DNA of 64,000 nucleotides from Kocuria subflava (GTDB taxonomy: Bacteria > Actinomycetota > Actinomycetes > Actinomycetales > Micrococcaceae): assembly GCF_012163155.1 (NCBI RefSeq), contig NZ_JAAVUN010000002.1:1-64000 (forward strand), given 5' to 3'. Positions 33,987-44,732 of the stretch are shown here, piece after piece. The notes under the pieces were generated by a model. It ran no database searches, was not told the origin of the DNA, and was given only the letters and a program-made list of their open reading frames with translations. A program made the position numbers and the translations under genes. Each line of letters begins with the position of its first letter. The first letter of the stretch is position 1.

Positions 33987-36185
33987 ATGAGTGACCAGGT
34001 CCCGGAAAACGGCCCCCAGATTTCGGTGGTGGTGGACGGTGAAACCCGTCAGATCACTGCAGGCACCACCGCAGCCCAGCTCTACACGGACAACCGTGAC
34101 GTTGTGGTGGCCCACATCAACGGAACCCTGAAGGACCTTTCCACCACCCTCAACGACGCCGACACCGTCACCCAGGTGCTCATCTCCGATCCCGAGGGCC
34201 TGGAGGTGCTGCGTCACTCCACCGCACACGTCATGGCCCAAGCGGTCCAGGAACTCAAGCAGGAGGCCAAACTGGGAATCGGGCCGTACATCCGCGACGG
34301 CTTCTACTTCGATTTTGACGTCAACGACGCTTTCACGCCTGAAGACCTCAATGCGATCGAAAAGCGGATGCAGAAGATCATCAACACCACCCAGTCGTTC
34401 CGTCGTCGGGAAGTCACTCACGACCAGGCCGTGGAAGAGATGGCCGATGAGCCCTACAAGCTCGAGTTGATCGGTTTGGCCCACGGACCGGGCTCAGGTG
34501 CTGAGGGTGCCTCCGTGGAAACCGCAGCCGAAGGTGCCTCCCAGGAGGTCGGTGCCGGTGAGCTGAGCATCTACGACAACGTGGACCGCAAATCCGGCGA
34601 GATCATCTGGCGGGATCTGTGCCGCGGCCCGCACCTGCCCAACACCAAGCTGATCGGCAACGGGTTTGCCCTGATGCGCTCGGCTGCCGCCTATTGGCGC
34701 GGTTCGGAGAAGAACAAGCAGCTGCAGCGCATCTACGGCACGGCCTGGCCCACCAAGGACGAACTCAAGGCCTACAAGGACCGCCTGGCGGAGGCTGAAC
34801 GGCGTGATCACCGCCGTCTGGGCAATGAACTGGACCTGTTCTCCTTCCCGGATGACATCGGCTCCGGACTGGCTGTGTTCCACCCCCGCGGTGGCTTGAT
34901 TCGCATGGAGATGGAAAACCTCTCCCGTGAGCAGCACCTCAAGGCCGGGTACTCCTTTGTGAACACCCCGCACATCACCAAGTCCACCTTGTTCGAACGC
35001 TCAGGCCACCTGGGGTTCTACAAGGACGGCATGTACCCACCCATGCACATGGACCAGGAGGAGGACACCGCCGGGAACATCACCAAACAGGGCGCGGACT
35101 ACTACCTCAAGCCCATGAACTGCCCCATGCACAACCTGGTATTCAATTCCAGGGGTCGGTCCTACCGGGAACTTCCGCTGCGGATCTTTGAGTTCGGCAC
35201 CGTGTACCGCAACGAGAAGTCCGGTGTGGTCCACGGCCTCACCCGTGCTCGCGGATTCACGCAGGATGATGCCCACATCTACTGCACCCGCGAGCAGATG
35301 AAGGATGAGCTGGCCCGCACCCTGCAGTTCGTCCTGGACCTGTTGACCGCCTACGGGTTGGAGGACTTCTACCTGGAGCTCTCCACACGGGACCCGGAGA
35401 AGTCGATCGGTGATGACCAGACCTGGGAGGCGGCCACCCGCACCTTGGAGGAGGTGGCCACCGAATCCGGTCTGGAACTGGTCCCGGACCCGGAGGGTGC
35501 TGCCTTCTACGGCCCCAAGATCTCCGTGCAGGCACGCGATGCTATTGGCCGGACCTGGCAGATGTCCACCATCCAGTTGGACTTCTTCATGCCCGAGCGG
35601 TTTGAAATCGAATACACCGCCGCCGACGGCACCCGTCAGCGCCCGGTGATGATCCACCGTGCGTTGTTCGGTTCCATCGAGCGGTTCTTCGGTGTGCTCA
35701 CCGAACACTACGCGGGGGCGTTCCCTGCCTGGTTGTCCCCGGAGCAGGTCCGTGCCATCCCCGTGGCGGATGCTTTCGACGACTACCTGGGCGACGTCGT
35801 CGAACGCCTGCGCACGGCAGGGGTGCGGGCAGAACTGGATGCCTCCTCGGACCGGTTCCCCAAGAAGATCCGCACGGCCTCCAAGGACAAGGTGCCGTTT
35901 GTGCTGATCGCCGGTGGCGACGACGCCGAGGCCGGTGCCGTCTCCTTCCGCTACCGCGACGGCTCCCAGGAGAACGGCGTGCCGGTGGAGGAGGCGATCG
36001 CCCGGATCACGGCTCACGTGAACAACCGCGTGAACGTGGACCCGCGCCCCTCCGCGGTGGCCCAGGAGGAGGACGCGATGTGGGAGTCCCCAGGCGTTGA
36101 CCCGGAGGCCGGGGGTGCGGCCGGGGAATCGGATGCGCTGAGCACGGGCGGGGAGTCCGGCCAGGACCAGAGCGCACAGGGCTGA
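33987..36185 (+). CDS. thrS: Threonyl-tRNA synthetase
   Basis: A 732-residue class II synthetase. The N-terminal TGS domain (about 12-75) precedes the editing domain with [12 protein letters not shown], and the catalytic core has the zinc Cys in MNCPMH and [10 protein letters not shown]-type motif 2. The anticodon-binding domain is at the end, followed by about 50 extra residues rich in Gly, Glu and Ser. The start ATG 33987 has GGAAAGG upstream; the longer frame from 33957 is rejected. It opens the conserved thrS-HIT pair. Confidence 0.97.
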   Translation: MSDQVPENGPQISVVVDGETRQITAGTTAAQLYTDNRDVVVAHINGTLKDLSTTLNDADTVTQVLISDPEGLEVLRHSTAHVMAQAVQELKQEAKLGIGPYIRDGFYFDFDVNDAFTPEDLNAIEKRMQKIINTTQSFRRREVTHDQAVEEMADEPYKLELIGLAHGPGSGAEGASVETAAEGASQEVGAGELSIYDNVDRKSGEIIWRDLCRGPHLPNTKLIGNGFALMRSAAAYWRGSEKNKQLQRIYGTAWPTKDELKAYKDRLAEAERRDHRRLGNELDLFSFPDDIGSGLAVFHPRGGLIRMEMENLSREQHLKAGYSFVNTPHITKSTLFERSGHLGFYKDGMYPPMHMDQEEDTAGNITKQGADYYLKPMNCPMHNLVFNSRGRSYRELPLRIFEFGTVYRNEKSGVVHGLTRARGFTQDDAHIYCTREQMKDELARTLQFVLDLLTAYGLEDFYLELSTRDPEKSIGDDQTWEAATRTLEEVATESGLELVPDPEGAAFYGPKISVQARDAIGRTWQMSTIQLDFFMPERFEIEYTAADGTRQRPVMIHRALFGSIERFFGVLTEHYAGAFPAWLSPEQVRAIPVADAFDDYLGDVVERLRTAGVRAELDASSDRFPKKIRTASKDKVPFVLIAGGDDAEAGAVSFRYRDGSQENGVPVEEAIARITAHVNNRVNVDPRPSAVAQEEDAMWESPGVDPEAGGAAGESDALSTGGESGQDQSAQG

Positions 36186-36192
36186 GGCACTG

Positions 36193-36759
36193 ATGAGTGA
36201 GCAGCAGGCACCCCACCACTGGATTCGACAGGACGACTTCCAGCTGGCTGGGGTGCCTGACGCCTTTCAGCGGCTGTGGACCCCGCACCGATTGGCCTAC
36301 GTCCGCGGGGAGGACACCTCCGTTCGCACACGCCCCGGGTGCCCGTTCTGCACGGGCCCGGACTACGACGACGCCGAGTCGCTGATCATCCACCGTGGAG
36401 AACACTGTTTTGTGATCCAGAACTTGTTCCCCTACAACCCCGGTCATCTGCTGGTGTGCCCGTACCGACACGTGGCGGACCTTGAAGACCTGACCCTTGA
36501 GGAACTTGTGGAACTCATGGAACTGACCCGCGATTCAGTGATTGCCATCCGTGCAGCTGCTTCTCCTGATGCGTTCAACACCGGTTTGAACCTGGGTGAG
36601 GCAGCAGGGGGTTCCCTTGCTGCGCACTTACACATGCATGTGGTGCCGCGCTGGGGTGGGGACGCCAACTTCATGCCGGTGACCGCAGGGACCAAAGCCA
36701 TGATGGACACCCTGGGTTCCACGTGGGAGCTGACACGGGCCGCCTGGCCCAAGCGCTGA
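36193..36759 (+). CDS. HIT-family hydrolase (AP4A phosphorylase type)
   Basis: A 188-residue histidine-triad protein. The triad HLHMH is at 145-149 followed by VVPRW, and a CPFC motif (50-53) with downstream histidines may bind zinc. Actinobacterial relatives encoded next to thrS (Rv2613c type) cleave diadenosine tetraphosphate by phosphorolysis. It is 7 bases downstream of thrS and surely co-transcribed. The pgsA gene that normally follows is not present. Confidence 0.92.
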   Translation: MSEQQAPHHWIRQDDFQLAGVPDAFQRLWTPHRLAYVRGEDTSVRTRPGCPFCTGPDYDDAESLIIHRGEHCFVIQNLFPYNPGHLLVCPYRHVADLEDLTLEELVELMELTRDSVIAIRAAASPDAFNTGLNLGEAAGGSLAAHLHMHVVPRWGGDANFMPVTAGTKAMMDTLGSTWELTRAAWPKR

Positions 36760-36787
36760 CCCCGTCCCGGCCCCGCCCGCACCCCCT

Positions 36788-36852
36788 CCGCCGAGTAGGC
36801 CTTTTGATCGCTGCTGACCCACTCAGGGGCGATCAAAAGGCCTACTCGGCGG
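36788..36852. terminator. 24-bp perfect hairpin between convergent genes
   Basis: The arms 36788-36811 and 36829-36852 are perfectly complementary over 24 bp with a 17-base loop. It lies between the HIT gene and the convergent M3 peptidase gene. Probable bidirectional terminator. Confidence 0.85.
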
Positions 36853-36865
36853 GAGAGGGAAAGGG

Positions 36866-38908
36866 TCAGGAGAGCAGGCCGCGGCGCTGCAACAAAGGCT
36901 GCATGTCCGGGTCCCCGCCCAGCAGCTCACGGACCCCGTCCATGGGATCGGCCTCGTTGCCGCGAGAGAGAATGGTGCTGGCGAACCGGTCACCGGTGCT
37001 GCGGCTGAGCCCACCGTTGGTGTTGAACCACTCCACGGCGGCGGCATCGATGATCTCCGACCACAGGTAGGAGTAGTACCCGGCCGCATAACCCCCGGCA
37101 AAGATGTGCTTGAACGTGGCGGAGGTGTAGCGGGGGTCCACGCCGTCCACATCCAGCCCGGCAGTGGTCATGGCGTCCTGGTCAAAGGTCTCCAGATCCG
37201 GTGCGGGATCTGTGTGGGTGCGCTCATGCCATGCCAGGTCAATGGCGGTGGCAGCCAGGTACTCCACGGTGGCAAAGCCCTGACCCTGGGTGTCCGCCTC
37301 CCGCAGCCGGTCCGCGATCTCCTCCGGCAACTGTTCACCCGTGCGGTGGTGCCGGGCGTAGCGGGGCAGGACGTCTGGGTGCAGGACCCACATCTCGTAG
37401 ACCTGGGAGGGGAATTCCACCACGTCGCGGGCCACCTTGGTGCCGGCAAAGGAGGGGAAGTGGACGTCTGAAAGCAGCCCGTGCAACACGTGCCCGAACT
37501 CGTGGAACAGGGTGGTCACCTCTGCCACGGTCAACAGCTTGGGCTGTCCCGGTTGCGGGGAAACAAAGTTGGTGTTCACCGTGATCACGGGTTTTTGCGC
37601 CCCCAGGTGGTTCTGATGCACCAGGGTCCCCATCCAGGCGCCACCTGATTTGGTGGGGCGGGTCCACCAGTCAGCCACCATCAGGCCGAGCGTTTCGCCG
37701 GTCTCAGCACGTTGGCATTCGTAGACCTCCACCTCGGGGAGGTACCCCTTGAGGTCCCGGCGCTTGGTGAACTCCAGCCCGAACAGCTCCCGGGCGGTGT
37801 GGAACAGGCCGTCCTCCACCACGGCGTAAAGCTCAAGGTAGTCCCGGACGTCCAAGGTGGTCTCCGGTGAGTCACTGGCCGTGCGTTCAGCCAGGAAAGG
37901 CCAGTCCCAGGCCGCCAGGGGCTCGTCCTGGAGCTCTTGCAGGGCCTCACGTTCTGCCACGGCATTGCGCACTGCGGGTTCGGCCACCTGAGCCAGCATG
38001 TCCTGGACATTGGACGGTGAACCAGCTGCAGCTTGGGACATCACTAGGTCGTCATGGCTGGTGTAGCCCAGCAGGTGCGCTTGTTCTGCCCTGAGCTCGG
38101 CCACCTCGGCAGCAATCGGACGCAGGTCCACGGTGGATCGCGTGGGCAAGGGGCCTGTGGCACCGTCCGGACCGCGGCCGCGGTCCATGGCCGCTTGGTG
38201 GATCTCCTGGCGCAGGGCCCGGTCGTGCAACTCCCGCAACACCGGTTGGGTGGTGAAGGCAGCCAGTGACAAGAGGTGTCCGTCCGAGTGTCCCGCGTCC
38301 TCAGCTGCACGCTTGGCAGCATTGATGGCAGCCTCACTGAGCCCCTTCAACCGCGCACGATCCGTGACGTGCACGGACGCCCGTTCGTTCTCCCGCACCA
38401 GTTGGGTGCTGTAGCGAATGCTCAGCGCGGAGAGGCGATCATTGATCTCCCGCAAGCGGGTCTGGTCCGCTTCTTCCAACAGGACACCGGAGCGCTCGAA
38501 CCACCGCGTGTACTCAGCCAGCACGCGTTGCTCGGTGGGGCTCAGCCCGTCAGGGGAGACCGCCACCACACGGTCGTAGAGATCCCGGTTCATGGTTACG
38601 TCCGCGCGGTGTTGGGACAGCCGCGGAGCCATCTGCTCATAGAGCTCCTGCATGTCGTCCGTGAGGTGTGAGGAGGTCAGGGTGAAGAACACGGACTCCA
38701 CCCGGTCCAGGAACAGTCCTTCACGTTCCAGCACCTCCAGTGTGTCGGCCAGCGTGGGGGGCTCCTGGCACTCCACCACGGTTTTCACCGCGGCAAGGTC
38801 GGCAGCCATGGCGGCCTCAAAGGCCTCCGGGAAGTGCTGGGGCTGGATTGCGGCAAAATCCGGCAGCTCACACGGCAGGGTGCTGGGGGTCAACAGCGGA
38901 TTGGTCAC
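36866..38908 (-). CDS. M3-family metallopeptidase (Dcp/oligopeptidase A type)
   Basis: A 680-residue zinc oligopeptidase degrading short peptides in the cytosol. The zinc site HEFGH is at 469-473, and the C-terminal Glu lies in the helix further on; the long helical N-terminal domain is usual. The start GTG 38908 (VTNPLLTPSTLP) has GGAAGGA upstream; the open frame to 39043 before it has no family-like sequence. It occupies the space where pgsA and its neighbours usually lie in relatives. Confidence 0.92.
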   Translation of the reverse strand: MTNPLLTPSTLPCELPDFAAIQPQHFPEAFEAAMAADLAAVKTVVECQEPPTLADTLEVLEREGLFLDRVESVFFTLTSSHLTDDMQELYEQMAPRLSQHRADVTMNRDLYDRVVAVSPDGLSPTEQRVLAEYTRWFERSGVLLEEADQTRLREINDRLSALSIRYSTQLVRENERASVHVTDRARLKGLSEAAINAAKRAAEDAGHSDGHLLSLAAFTTQPVLRELHDRALRQEIHQAAMDRGRGPDGATGPLPTRSTVDLRPIAAEVAELRAEQAHLLGYTSHDDLVMSQAAAGSPSNVQDMLAQVAEPAVRNAVAEREALQELQDEPLAAWDWPFLAERTASDSPETTLDVRDYLELYAVVEDGLFHTARELFGLEFTKRRDLKGYLPEVEVYECQRAETGETLGLMVADWWTRPTKSGGAWMGTLVHQNHLGAQKPVITVNTNFVSPQPGQPKLLTVAEVTTLFHEFGHVLHGLLSDVHFPSFAGTKVARDVVEFPSQVYEMWVLHPDVLPRYARHHRTGEQLPEEIADRLREADTQGQGFATVEYLAATAIDLAWHERTHTDPAPDLETFDQDAMTTAGLDVDGVDPRYTSATFKHIFAGGYAAGYYSYLWSEIIDAAAVEWFNTNGGLSRSTGDRFASTILSRGNEADPMDGVRELLGGDPDMQPLLQRRGLLS

Positions 38909-39080
38909 GAAGGACGGCTTCCTTCCAAGTCTCCGGTCGCTTCCGCAGATGATGTGTGTCCAGGGTGCCTGGCACCTGCGGGAGTGGTCGCGGGCGCAAA
39001 CGACCACTGGCCATCCTAGGTGTGATCCCCGTCCACCCCACACGCGGGCCTGCCGGAACAGGACTGCAAGATGGCCCCCG

Positions 39081-39086
39081 TAGGAT
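39081..39086 (+). promoter_or_regulatory. -10 box TAGGAT of murT, leaderless spacing
   Basis: TAGGAT ends 7 bases before the ATG at 39094. No Shine-Dalgarno precedes that ATG. The transcript would begin at the start codon. Confidence 0.5.
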
Positions 39087-39093
39087 GTTGCTC

Positions 39094-40404
39094 ATGTCCA
39101 GACCACTCGTGAGGCTCCTCGGCCAGGGCGTGCGCGCCGCCACCAAGATGCGCGGCGGCGGATCGGCGTTCCCTGGCCTGGTGATGGAGAAACTGCACCC
39201 CGGATTCGTTGCCGAACAGTTGGCCCGTCTGCCCCACGGGGTGGTGGTGGTCTCCGGAACCAACGGCAAGACGACGACGACCAAGATGGCCGTCCAGTTG
39301 CTGGAATCCCAGGGGTTGAAGGTGTTCACCAACCGCACGGGTTCCAACTTTGTGCGTGGTGTGGCGGCGTCGTTGTTGGAGGAAATCTCCCTGACCGGGC
39401 GGTTTGACGCTGACATTGCGGTCCTGGAACTGGACGAGGCCCACGCCGTCCACTTTGTCCGGCAGGTCAAACCGCGTTTTGCCCTGCTGCTGAACGTGAT
39501 GCGGGACCAGCTGGACCGTTTTGGGGAAATTGACACCACTCGCCAGATGCTGGCCCAAGTGGCAGCTGCCACCACGGAGGCGGTGATTCTCAACCGCGAG
39601 GATCCGCGCATTGCCTCCCTGGCCCAGGACGTCCAGCCCGATACGCGTGTGCTCTGGTACGGACTCTCCGAGCAGTTGCGGCCCATGTTCCCCTCGGACG
39701 ACGACATGCGCGCCGCCGACGGCCCTGCCGCCCCCACACCGGAGGGCGCGCCCCAGCCTGAGCCCGTGGTGGAGCTGGCCCACTTTGAGGCCACGGACGT
39801 CGACTTCCTGGTGCACGGTCAACCCGCCCAGGCCAAGGTTCACCTCTACGGTGTCTACAACGTCTACAACGCCGCCGGTGCACTGGCCTTGGCGCTCACG
39901 GTCACGGATGACGGCCGCGCGGTGAAAGCTGCGGGCGCCGGAGTCGAATCCCTGCTGGATGAATTGTCCCGGGTGACGCCTGCGTTCGGCCGAGGTGAGA
40001 CCATCACGGTGGGAGAGACCCCGCTGCAGTTGTTGTTGGTCAAGAACCCCGCGGGCTTCCGCCTCTCCCTGGCCTCCGCCAAGCCGGAGGCCTACGCCAC
40101 CATGATTGCGATCAACGACGAATACGCTGACGGCCGGGACGTCTCTTGGCTGTGGGACGTCGAATTCGACTCCCTGCGGGCAGGCGGTGTGGATCTGGTC
40201 ACGGGCACCCGCGCGTGGGACATGGCCTTGCGACTGGACTACGACCAAGTCCCCATCCAAGAAGTGGAACCGGATCTGACCGAGTCCTTGCACAAGTTCA
40301 TCACCGCCGCTGACGGCCGCCCCATGCGAGTGTTCTGCACCTACACGGCCATGCTGTCCCTGCGCCGCGCACTGCGCGCAGTCGCCGACGTCCCGGAGAT
40401 CTGA
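39094..40404 (+). CDS. murT: Lipid II isoglutaminyl synthase, MurT subunit
   Basis: A 436-residue Mur-ligase-like protein which with GatD amidates the alpha-carboxyl of D-Glu in lipid II using glutamine. The P-loop GTNGKTTTTK is at 55-64, LNVMRDQLDRFGE is the Mur middle-domain motif, and the C-terminal DUF1727 domain follows. The cysteine ribbon found in the middle domain of staphylococcal MurT is absent: residues 195-235 contain no cysteine. The start ATG 39094 is preferred because of the leaderless promoter; ATG 39085 is possible. GatD follows 3 bases after the stop. Confidence 0.94.
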   Translation: MSRPLVRLLGQGVRAATKMRGGGSAFPGLVMEKLHPGFVAEQLARLPHGVVVVSGTNGKTTTTKMAVQLLESQGLKVFTNRTGSNFVRGVAASLLEEISLTGRFDADIAVLELDEAHAVHFVRQVKPRFALLLNVMRDQLDRFGEIDTTRQMLAQVAAATTEAVILNREDPRIASLAQDVQPDTRVLWYGLSEQLRPMFPSDDDMRAADGPAAPTPEGAPQPEPVVELAHFEATDVDFLVHGQPAQAKVHLYGVYNVYNAAGALALALTVTDDGRAVKAAGAGVESLLDELSRVTPAFGRGETITVGETPLQLLLVKNPAGFRLSLASAKPEAYATMIAINDEYADGRDVSWLWDVEFDSLRAGGVDLVTGTRAWDMALRLDYDQVPIQEVEPDLTESLHKFITAADGRPMRVFCTYTAMLSLRRALRAVADVPEI

Positions 40405-40407
40405 GCC

Positions 40408-41199
40408 ATGACCACCACAACGTCCATGTTCCCGCAGACCCCGGGATCAGGTTCGCCCACAGACACCGTGGAGCCCGGGGGGCTGGGGGAGATCCACCTG
40501 GTCCAGCTCTACCCTCGGGACATGAACATCTACGGTGACTGGGGCAACACCTTGACCTTGAAGCGTCGCCTGGAAAAGCGCGGCTACGGGGTCAAGCTCA
40601 CCGACTACAACCCCGGGGACTCCTTCCCTGCCGACGGCGACATTTTAGTGGGCGGCGGCGGCCAGGACTCCGGGCAGTTCCGGGTCATGGAGGACCTCCA
40701 GAGCATCAAGCCGGTCCTGATGCAGTTGGTTGACGACGGCGCCCCCATGCTGGCCATCTGCGGTCTGTACCAACTCTTTGGGCACGAATTCCGCACGATC
40801 GGCGGCCAGACCCTGCCGGGTGTGGGGATTTTTGATCTGACGACGGTAGGTGGTGAGCAGCGGCTGATCGGCAACATCGTGACCGAGTCGGAGAAATTCG
40901 GGACCATCATCGGCTATGAAAACCACTCGGGACTGACCAAGCTGGGGGCCGGGCAGCAGCCCTTGGCACGCGTGGTGGCAGGTGCCGGCAACGATGGCCA
41001 GGACGGTACGGAAGGTGCGGTGACCAAGGAGGTCATCGGCTCCTACCTGCATGGATCCCTGTTGCCCAAGAACCCCGCCCTGGCGGATCATCTGATCGCA
41101 ACCGCGGTGCGTCGTCGTTACTCCCATTACCATCTGGAACCCCTCAATGACACCCTGGCCACCAAGGCCCGTGAGGTGGCCCAGTCCAGACCGCGCTGA
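40408..41199 (+). CDS. gatD: Lipid II isoglutaminyl synthase, GatD subunit
   Basis: A 263-residue class I glutamine amidotransferase of the CobB/CobQ-like type that feeds ammonia to MurT. The nucleophile is Cys118 in AICGLYQLFG and the catalytic His is 215 in GSYLHGS. The N-terminal 25 residues are an extra Thr/Pro/Gly-rich segment. It forms an operon with murT. Confidence 0.95.
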   Translation: MTTTTSMFPQTPGSGSPTDTVEPGGLGEIHLVQLYPRDMNIYGDWGNTLTLKRRLEKRGYGVKLTDYNPGDSFPADGDILVGGGGQDSGQFRVMEDLQSIKPVLMQLVDDGAPMLAICGLYQLFGHEFRTIGGQTLPGVGIFDLTTVGGEQRLIGNIVTESEKFGTIIGYENHSGLTKLGAGQQPLARVVAGAGNDGQDGTEGAVTKEVIGSYLHGSLLPKNPALADHLIATAVRRRYSHYHLEPLNDTLATKAREVAQSRPR

Positions 41200-41331
41200 G
41201 CCGAACACACCCCGTGTTCTCCGCCAGGACTAGACTGGCTGCCAGATTTTTCCGGAGCCGGCTGACCCGCTGCCGCGCAGAAGCATCCGGTGCCGGAGCG
41301 CACACAATATTTTTTGCCACAGGAGGCACAC

Positions 41332-42093
41332 ATGTCAGGTCACTCCAAATGGGCCACCACCAAGCACAAGAAGGCCGCGATCGATGCCAAGCGCGCCAAG
41401 GCCTTTGCCAAGTACATCAAGGGCATTGAAGTTGCTGCGCGTCAGGGCGGGCCGGACACCGCAGGCAACCCGGCACTGGATCTGGCGGTGTCCAAGGCCA
41501 AGAAGAACTCCGTGCCCAATGACAACATTGACCGCGCCATCAAGCGTGGAGCCGGGCTGACCGGTGAAGTCATCGACTACTCGGAAATCTTCTACGAGGC
41601 CCGTGGCCCGCAGGGTTCCGCGCTCTACATCGAGTGCTTGACGGACAACAAGAACCGCGCTGCCTCTGAGGTGCGTGTGGCCGTCACCCGCAACGGTGGC
41701 ACCATGGCCGACCCCGGCTCCGTGATGTTCATGTTCGAACGCAAGGGCGTGGCAGAGGTGACCAAGACCGACGGCCTGACCGAGGACGACGTCCTGATGG
41801 CCGTCCTGGATGCCGGTGCTGAGGAAGTCGTGGAAGAGGACGAGGTCTTTGAAGTGGTCTCCGAAGCCACCGACCTTGGCGCCATCCGCACCGCCCTGGA
41901 GGAAGCGGGACTGGAGTACAACAACGACGACCCCGTCTTCCGCGCCAACATGAAGGTGGACCTGGATGCCGACGGCGCAGCCAAGTTCTTGCGCCTGGCC
42001 GATGCCGTGGAGGCCCTGGACGACGTCCAGAACGTCTACTCGAATGCCGAGATCTCCCCGGAGGTCCTGGCTCAGCTCGAGGCCCAGGGCTGA
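41332..42093 (+). CDS. yebC: YebC/PmpR family protein
   Basis: A 253-residue protein with the family start [14 protein letters not shown]; the three-domain YebC fold is complete. Members act as DNA-binding regulators or, for the YebC2 branch, as translation factors easing ribosome stalling at proline motifs. The start is fixed by AGGAGG at 41321-41326. A -10-like TAGACT is at 41231-41236. It is followed without a gap by ruvC (TGAATG). Confidence 0.95.
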   Translation: MSGHSKWATTKHKKAAIDAKRAKAFAKYIKGIEVAARQGGPDTAGNPALDLAVSKAKKNSVPNDNIDRAIKRGAGLTGEVIDYSEIFYEARGPQGSALYIECLTDNKNRAASEVRVAVTRNGGTMADPGSVMFMFERKGVAEVTKTDGLTEDDVLMAVLDAGAEEVVEEDEVFEVVSEATDLGAIRTALEEAGLEYNNDDPVFRANMKVDLDADGAAKFLRLADAVEALDDVQNVYSNAEISPEVLAQLEAQG

Positions 42094-42735
42094 ATGTCCA
42101 CTGCCGAGCAGGTCATCCTGGGGGTTGACCCCGGGCTGACCCGCTGCGGATTCGGTGTGGTGCGGATGCGCGCCAACCGGCAGGTGGAATGGATCCATCA
42201 CGAAGTGCAGGGCACCTCAGCAGATCAGCCACTGGAACAACGCATCCTGAGCATCGCGGTGGCAGCGGAATCCATGATGGATCGCTACCACCCAGATGCG
42301 CTGGCCATTGAGCGGTTGTTCGCCCAGAACAACGCGCCCACCGTGGTGGGTACGGCGCAGGCCTCGGGCGCCGTGATTGCGGAGGCGGCTCGGCGCAAGG
42401 TGCCGGTGGCCTGGCACACCCCGTCCGAGGTCAAAGCGGCCGTGACGGGGGACGGTGCTGCTGACAAGGACGCCGTGACGCGCATGGTGGTGCGCATCCT
42501 GGGCCTGTCAGCCCCGCCCAAACCTGCGGATGCCGCAGACGCCATTGCCATCGCCATCTGCCACGGGTGGCGCTCGGGCGTGGGCTCGGGCTACGACGCC
42601 CAGGCCGCCACGGCCACCCACCAGGGCGCACAGACTCGGCTGGCGCGACTGCAGGCCGCCGGCGGTTCACGACTCACGCCCGCACAGAGGGCGTGGAAGG
42701 TTGCTGAACAGAAAGCTCGGCGCGGCGGGCGCTGA
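42094..42735 (+). CDS. ruvC: Holliday junction endonuclease RuvC
   Basis: A 213-residue resolvase that cuts Holliday junctions symmetrically. The first catalytic Asp is in [14 protein letters not shown], Glu in [12 protein letters not shown], and the last acidic pair in [14 protein letters not shown]. About 40 extra basic residues at the C terminus exceed the E. coli length. It begins immediately after the yebC stop, so the two are co-translated. Confidence 0.96.
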   Translation: MSTAEQVILGVDPGLTRCGFGVVRMRANRQVEWIHHEVQGTSADQPLEQRILSIAVAAESMMDRYHPDALAIERLFAQNNAPTVVGTAQASGAVIAEAARRKVPVAWHTPSEVKAAVTGDGAADKDAVTRMVVRILGLSAPPKPADAADAIAIAICHGWRSGVGSGYDAQAATATHQGAQTRLARLQAAGGSRLTPAQRAWKVAEQKARRGGR

Positions 42736-42776
42736 AGCCGTGGTTTGACCGCAGCGCTGCTAGTCTGGGCAGCGAA

Positions 42777-42792
42777 TAGTACACATGTTCGA
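42777..42792. promoter_or_regulatory. LexA (SOS) box-like site before ruvA
   Basis: TAGTACACATGTTCGA matches the actinobacterial LexA consensus TCGAAC-N4-GTTCGA perfectly in the right half and at four of six positions in the left half. It lies between ruvC and ruvA, 54 bases before the ruvA ATG, where a damage-inducible ruvAB promoter would be sensible. Confidence 0.45.
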
Positions 42793-42845
42793 GTCTGCTG
42801 GTTGAAGGTGTGCCGCAGCTCGGGCCACCCCACGGAAGGACCCCC

Positions 42846-43499
42846 ATGATTGCAGCGGTGCGCGGAGAAGTTCTGCACAAGGGCTTGAGCACCGTGGTGG
42901 TGGACGTTCACGGGCTGGGCCTGGAAGTCCAGGTCACCCCGCTGACCCTCTCCGGTCTCCACACCGGCCGGGAAGCCACACTGGCCACCTCCTATGTGGC
43001 TCGCAAGGATGATTCCCCGCTCCTGTTCGGTTTTGCCGACACCCAGGAGAAGGAAGTTTTCGAAACCATGCTGGGCGTCTCCGGAGTGGGACCACGCACT
43101 GCACTGGCCGTTCTGGCCACCTTGGGTCCCGACGACGTCCGTGCCGCAATAGCCAGTGGGGATCCCAAAGCCTTCACCGCTGTTCCAGGCATTGGGCCCA
43201 AAGGGGCCAAGCGCATCGTGCTGGAACTGGCGGACAAACTGGTCCCTGCGGATGCCCCGCAGACTTCCTCGCCGTCACCAGCCGAGCCGGCACTGCCCGT
43301 GTGGCGCATCCAGGTCACCGAGGCACTGGTGGGTCTGGGCTGGAATGAGAAGGATGCATCCCAAGCCATCGACGACGCCCTGGTTGGCAGCGAAGAACTT
43401 GCGGAGTCCGGAGATGTGGCAGTGATTCTGCGCACCGTTCTGGCCTGGTTGGGGGCACGAGCCTCCACGGCGGCGGGGGAGCGTGACCGTGGCCGGTGA
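42846..43499 (+). CDS. ruvA: Holliday junction branch migration protein RuvA
   Basis: A 217-residue DNA-binding subunit of RuvAB. The start [13 protein letters not shown], the helix-hairpin-helix pair with [15 protein letters not shown] and [16 protein letters not shown], and the C-terminal RuvB-binding domain ([15 protein letters not shown]) are all present. GGAAGGA precedes ATG 42846. It overlaps ruvB by 17 bases. Confidence 0.97.
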   Translation: MIAAVRGEVLHKGLSTVVVDVHGLGLEVQVTPLTLSGLHTGREATLATSYVARKDDSPLLFGFADTQEKEVFETMLGVSGVGPRTALAVLATLGPDDVRAAIASGDPKAFTAVPGIGPKGAKRIVLELADKLVPADAPQTSSPSPAEPALPVWRIQVTEALVGLGWNEKDASQAIDDALVGSEELAESGDVAVILRTVLAWLGARASTAAGERDRGR

Positions 43500-44574
43500 T
43501 CGCGCAGCCGTGAACGGTCGAGACCGCCTGGTGGCAGCAGACACGGAACCTGATGAGAAGACCGTGGAAGCAGCCCTGCGCCCAGGAACCCTGGATGACT
43601 TTGTGGGTCAACCGCGGGTGCGGCGCCAGTTGTCCCTGGTGTTGGAGGCCTCCAAGCTCAGGGGCCGCAGTGCTGATCACGTCCTGCTCTCGGGGCCTCC
43701 TGGACTCGGCAAAACCACCCTGGCCATGATCATTGCCGAGGAGATGGGTGCTCCTCTGCGGATCTCCTCCGGCCCGGCCATCCAACACACCGGTGATCTG
43801 GCCGCCATTCTGTCCTCCCTGACGGAAGGGGAGGTGTTGTTCCTGGATGAGATCCACCGCATGTCACGGCCTGCGGAGGAAATGCTCTACATGGCCATGG
43901 AGGACTTCCGCGTGGACATTGTGGTGGGCAAGGGTGCCGGTGCCACCTCCATTCCCCTGGATCTTCCGCCGTTCACCCTGGTGGGCGCCACCACGCGTGC
44001 GGGCCTGTTGCCCGGACCCTTGCGTGACCGTTTCGGATTCACCGGACACCTGGAGTTCTACGCGGTGGAGGAACTGGTCAGCGTGCTGCGCCGTTCCGCC
44101 GGTCTGTTGGACCTGGACCTGAGCACGGAAGGTTTTCAAGAAGTGGCCTCCCGTTCCAGGGGTACCCCGCGTATTGCCAACCGTTTGTTGCGCCGTGTCC
44201 GCGACTGGGCGTTGGTGCACGGTGTGAGTCGCATTGATTCGCGGGCAGCGTCTTCGGCGTTGGAAATGTACGAGGTGGACCCACGCGGGCTGGACCGCCT
44301 GGACCGCAGTGTCCTGGAGGCCCTGGTCAAACACTTCGGCGGCGGGCCGGTGGGGCTCTCCACCCTGGCCATCGCCGTGGGCGAGGAAACCGAAACCGTG
44401 GAGGAAGTGGCTGAGCCCTATCTGGTGCGGGAAGGTCTGCTGGCCCGAACCCCGCGTGGGCGCATCGCCATGCCGGCTGCCTGGGAGCATCTGGGACTTG
44501 CGGTTCCAGCCCATGCCGCCTTTGGGGACCCCGCACTCCAGCGGCCGGAAACTGACTCGGACAGCGAACACTGA
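43483..44574 (+). CDS. ruvB: Holliday junction ATPase RuvB
   Basis: A 363-residue AAA+ motor of branch migration. Walker A is GPPGLGKTT, Walker [10 protein letters not shown], and sensor region GATTRAG; the C-terminal winged helix ends with [17 protein letters not shown]. The start is GTG 43483 or GTG 43489, inside the ruvA 3' end. Confidence 0.97.
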   Translation: MTVAGDRAAVNGRDRLVAADTEPDEKTVEAALRPGTLDDFVGQPRVRRQLSLVLEASKLRGRSADHVLLSGPPGLGKTTLAMIIAEEMGAPLRISSGPAIQHTGDLAAILSSLTEGEVLFLDEIHRMSRPAEEMLYMAMEDFRVDIVVGKGAGATSIPLDLPPFTLVGATTRAGLLPGPLRDRFGFTGHLEFYAVEELVSVLRRSAGLLDLDLSTEGFQEVASRSRGTPRIANRLLRRVRDWALVHGVSRIDSRAASSALEMYEVDPRGLDRLDRSVLEALVKHFGGGPVGLSTLAIAVGEETETVEEVAEPYLVREGLLARTPRGRIAMPAAWEHLGLAVPAHAAFGDPALQRPETDSDSEH

Positions 44575-44732
44575 GGCCGGTCAGGCCAACCTCAGACGGT
44601 CAGTCACCTACCATGAGTGGATGCGCGTGTGGCCCCTGCGCCGGTACGCCATGTGAACTTCCGTCACGGTGACACCAGCAGCACCACCGTGAGAACCACC
44701 GATGCAGCCTGGCTGCAGAATCAGGAGACCAC

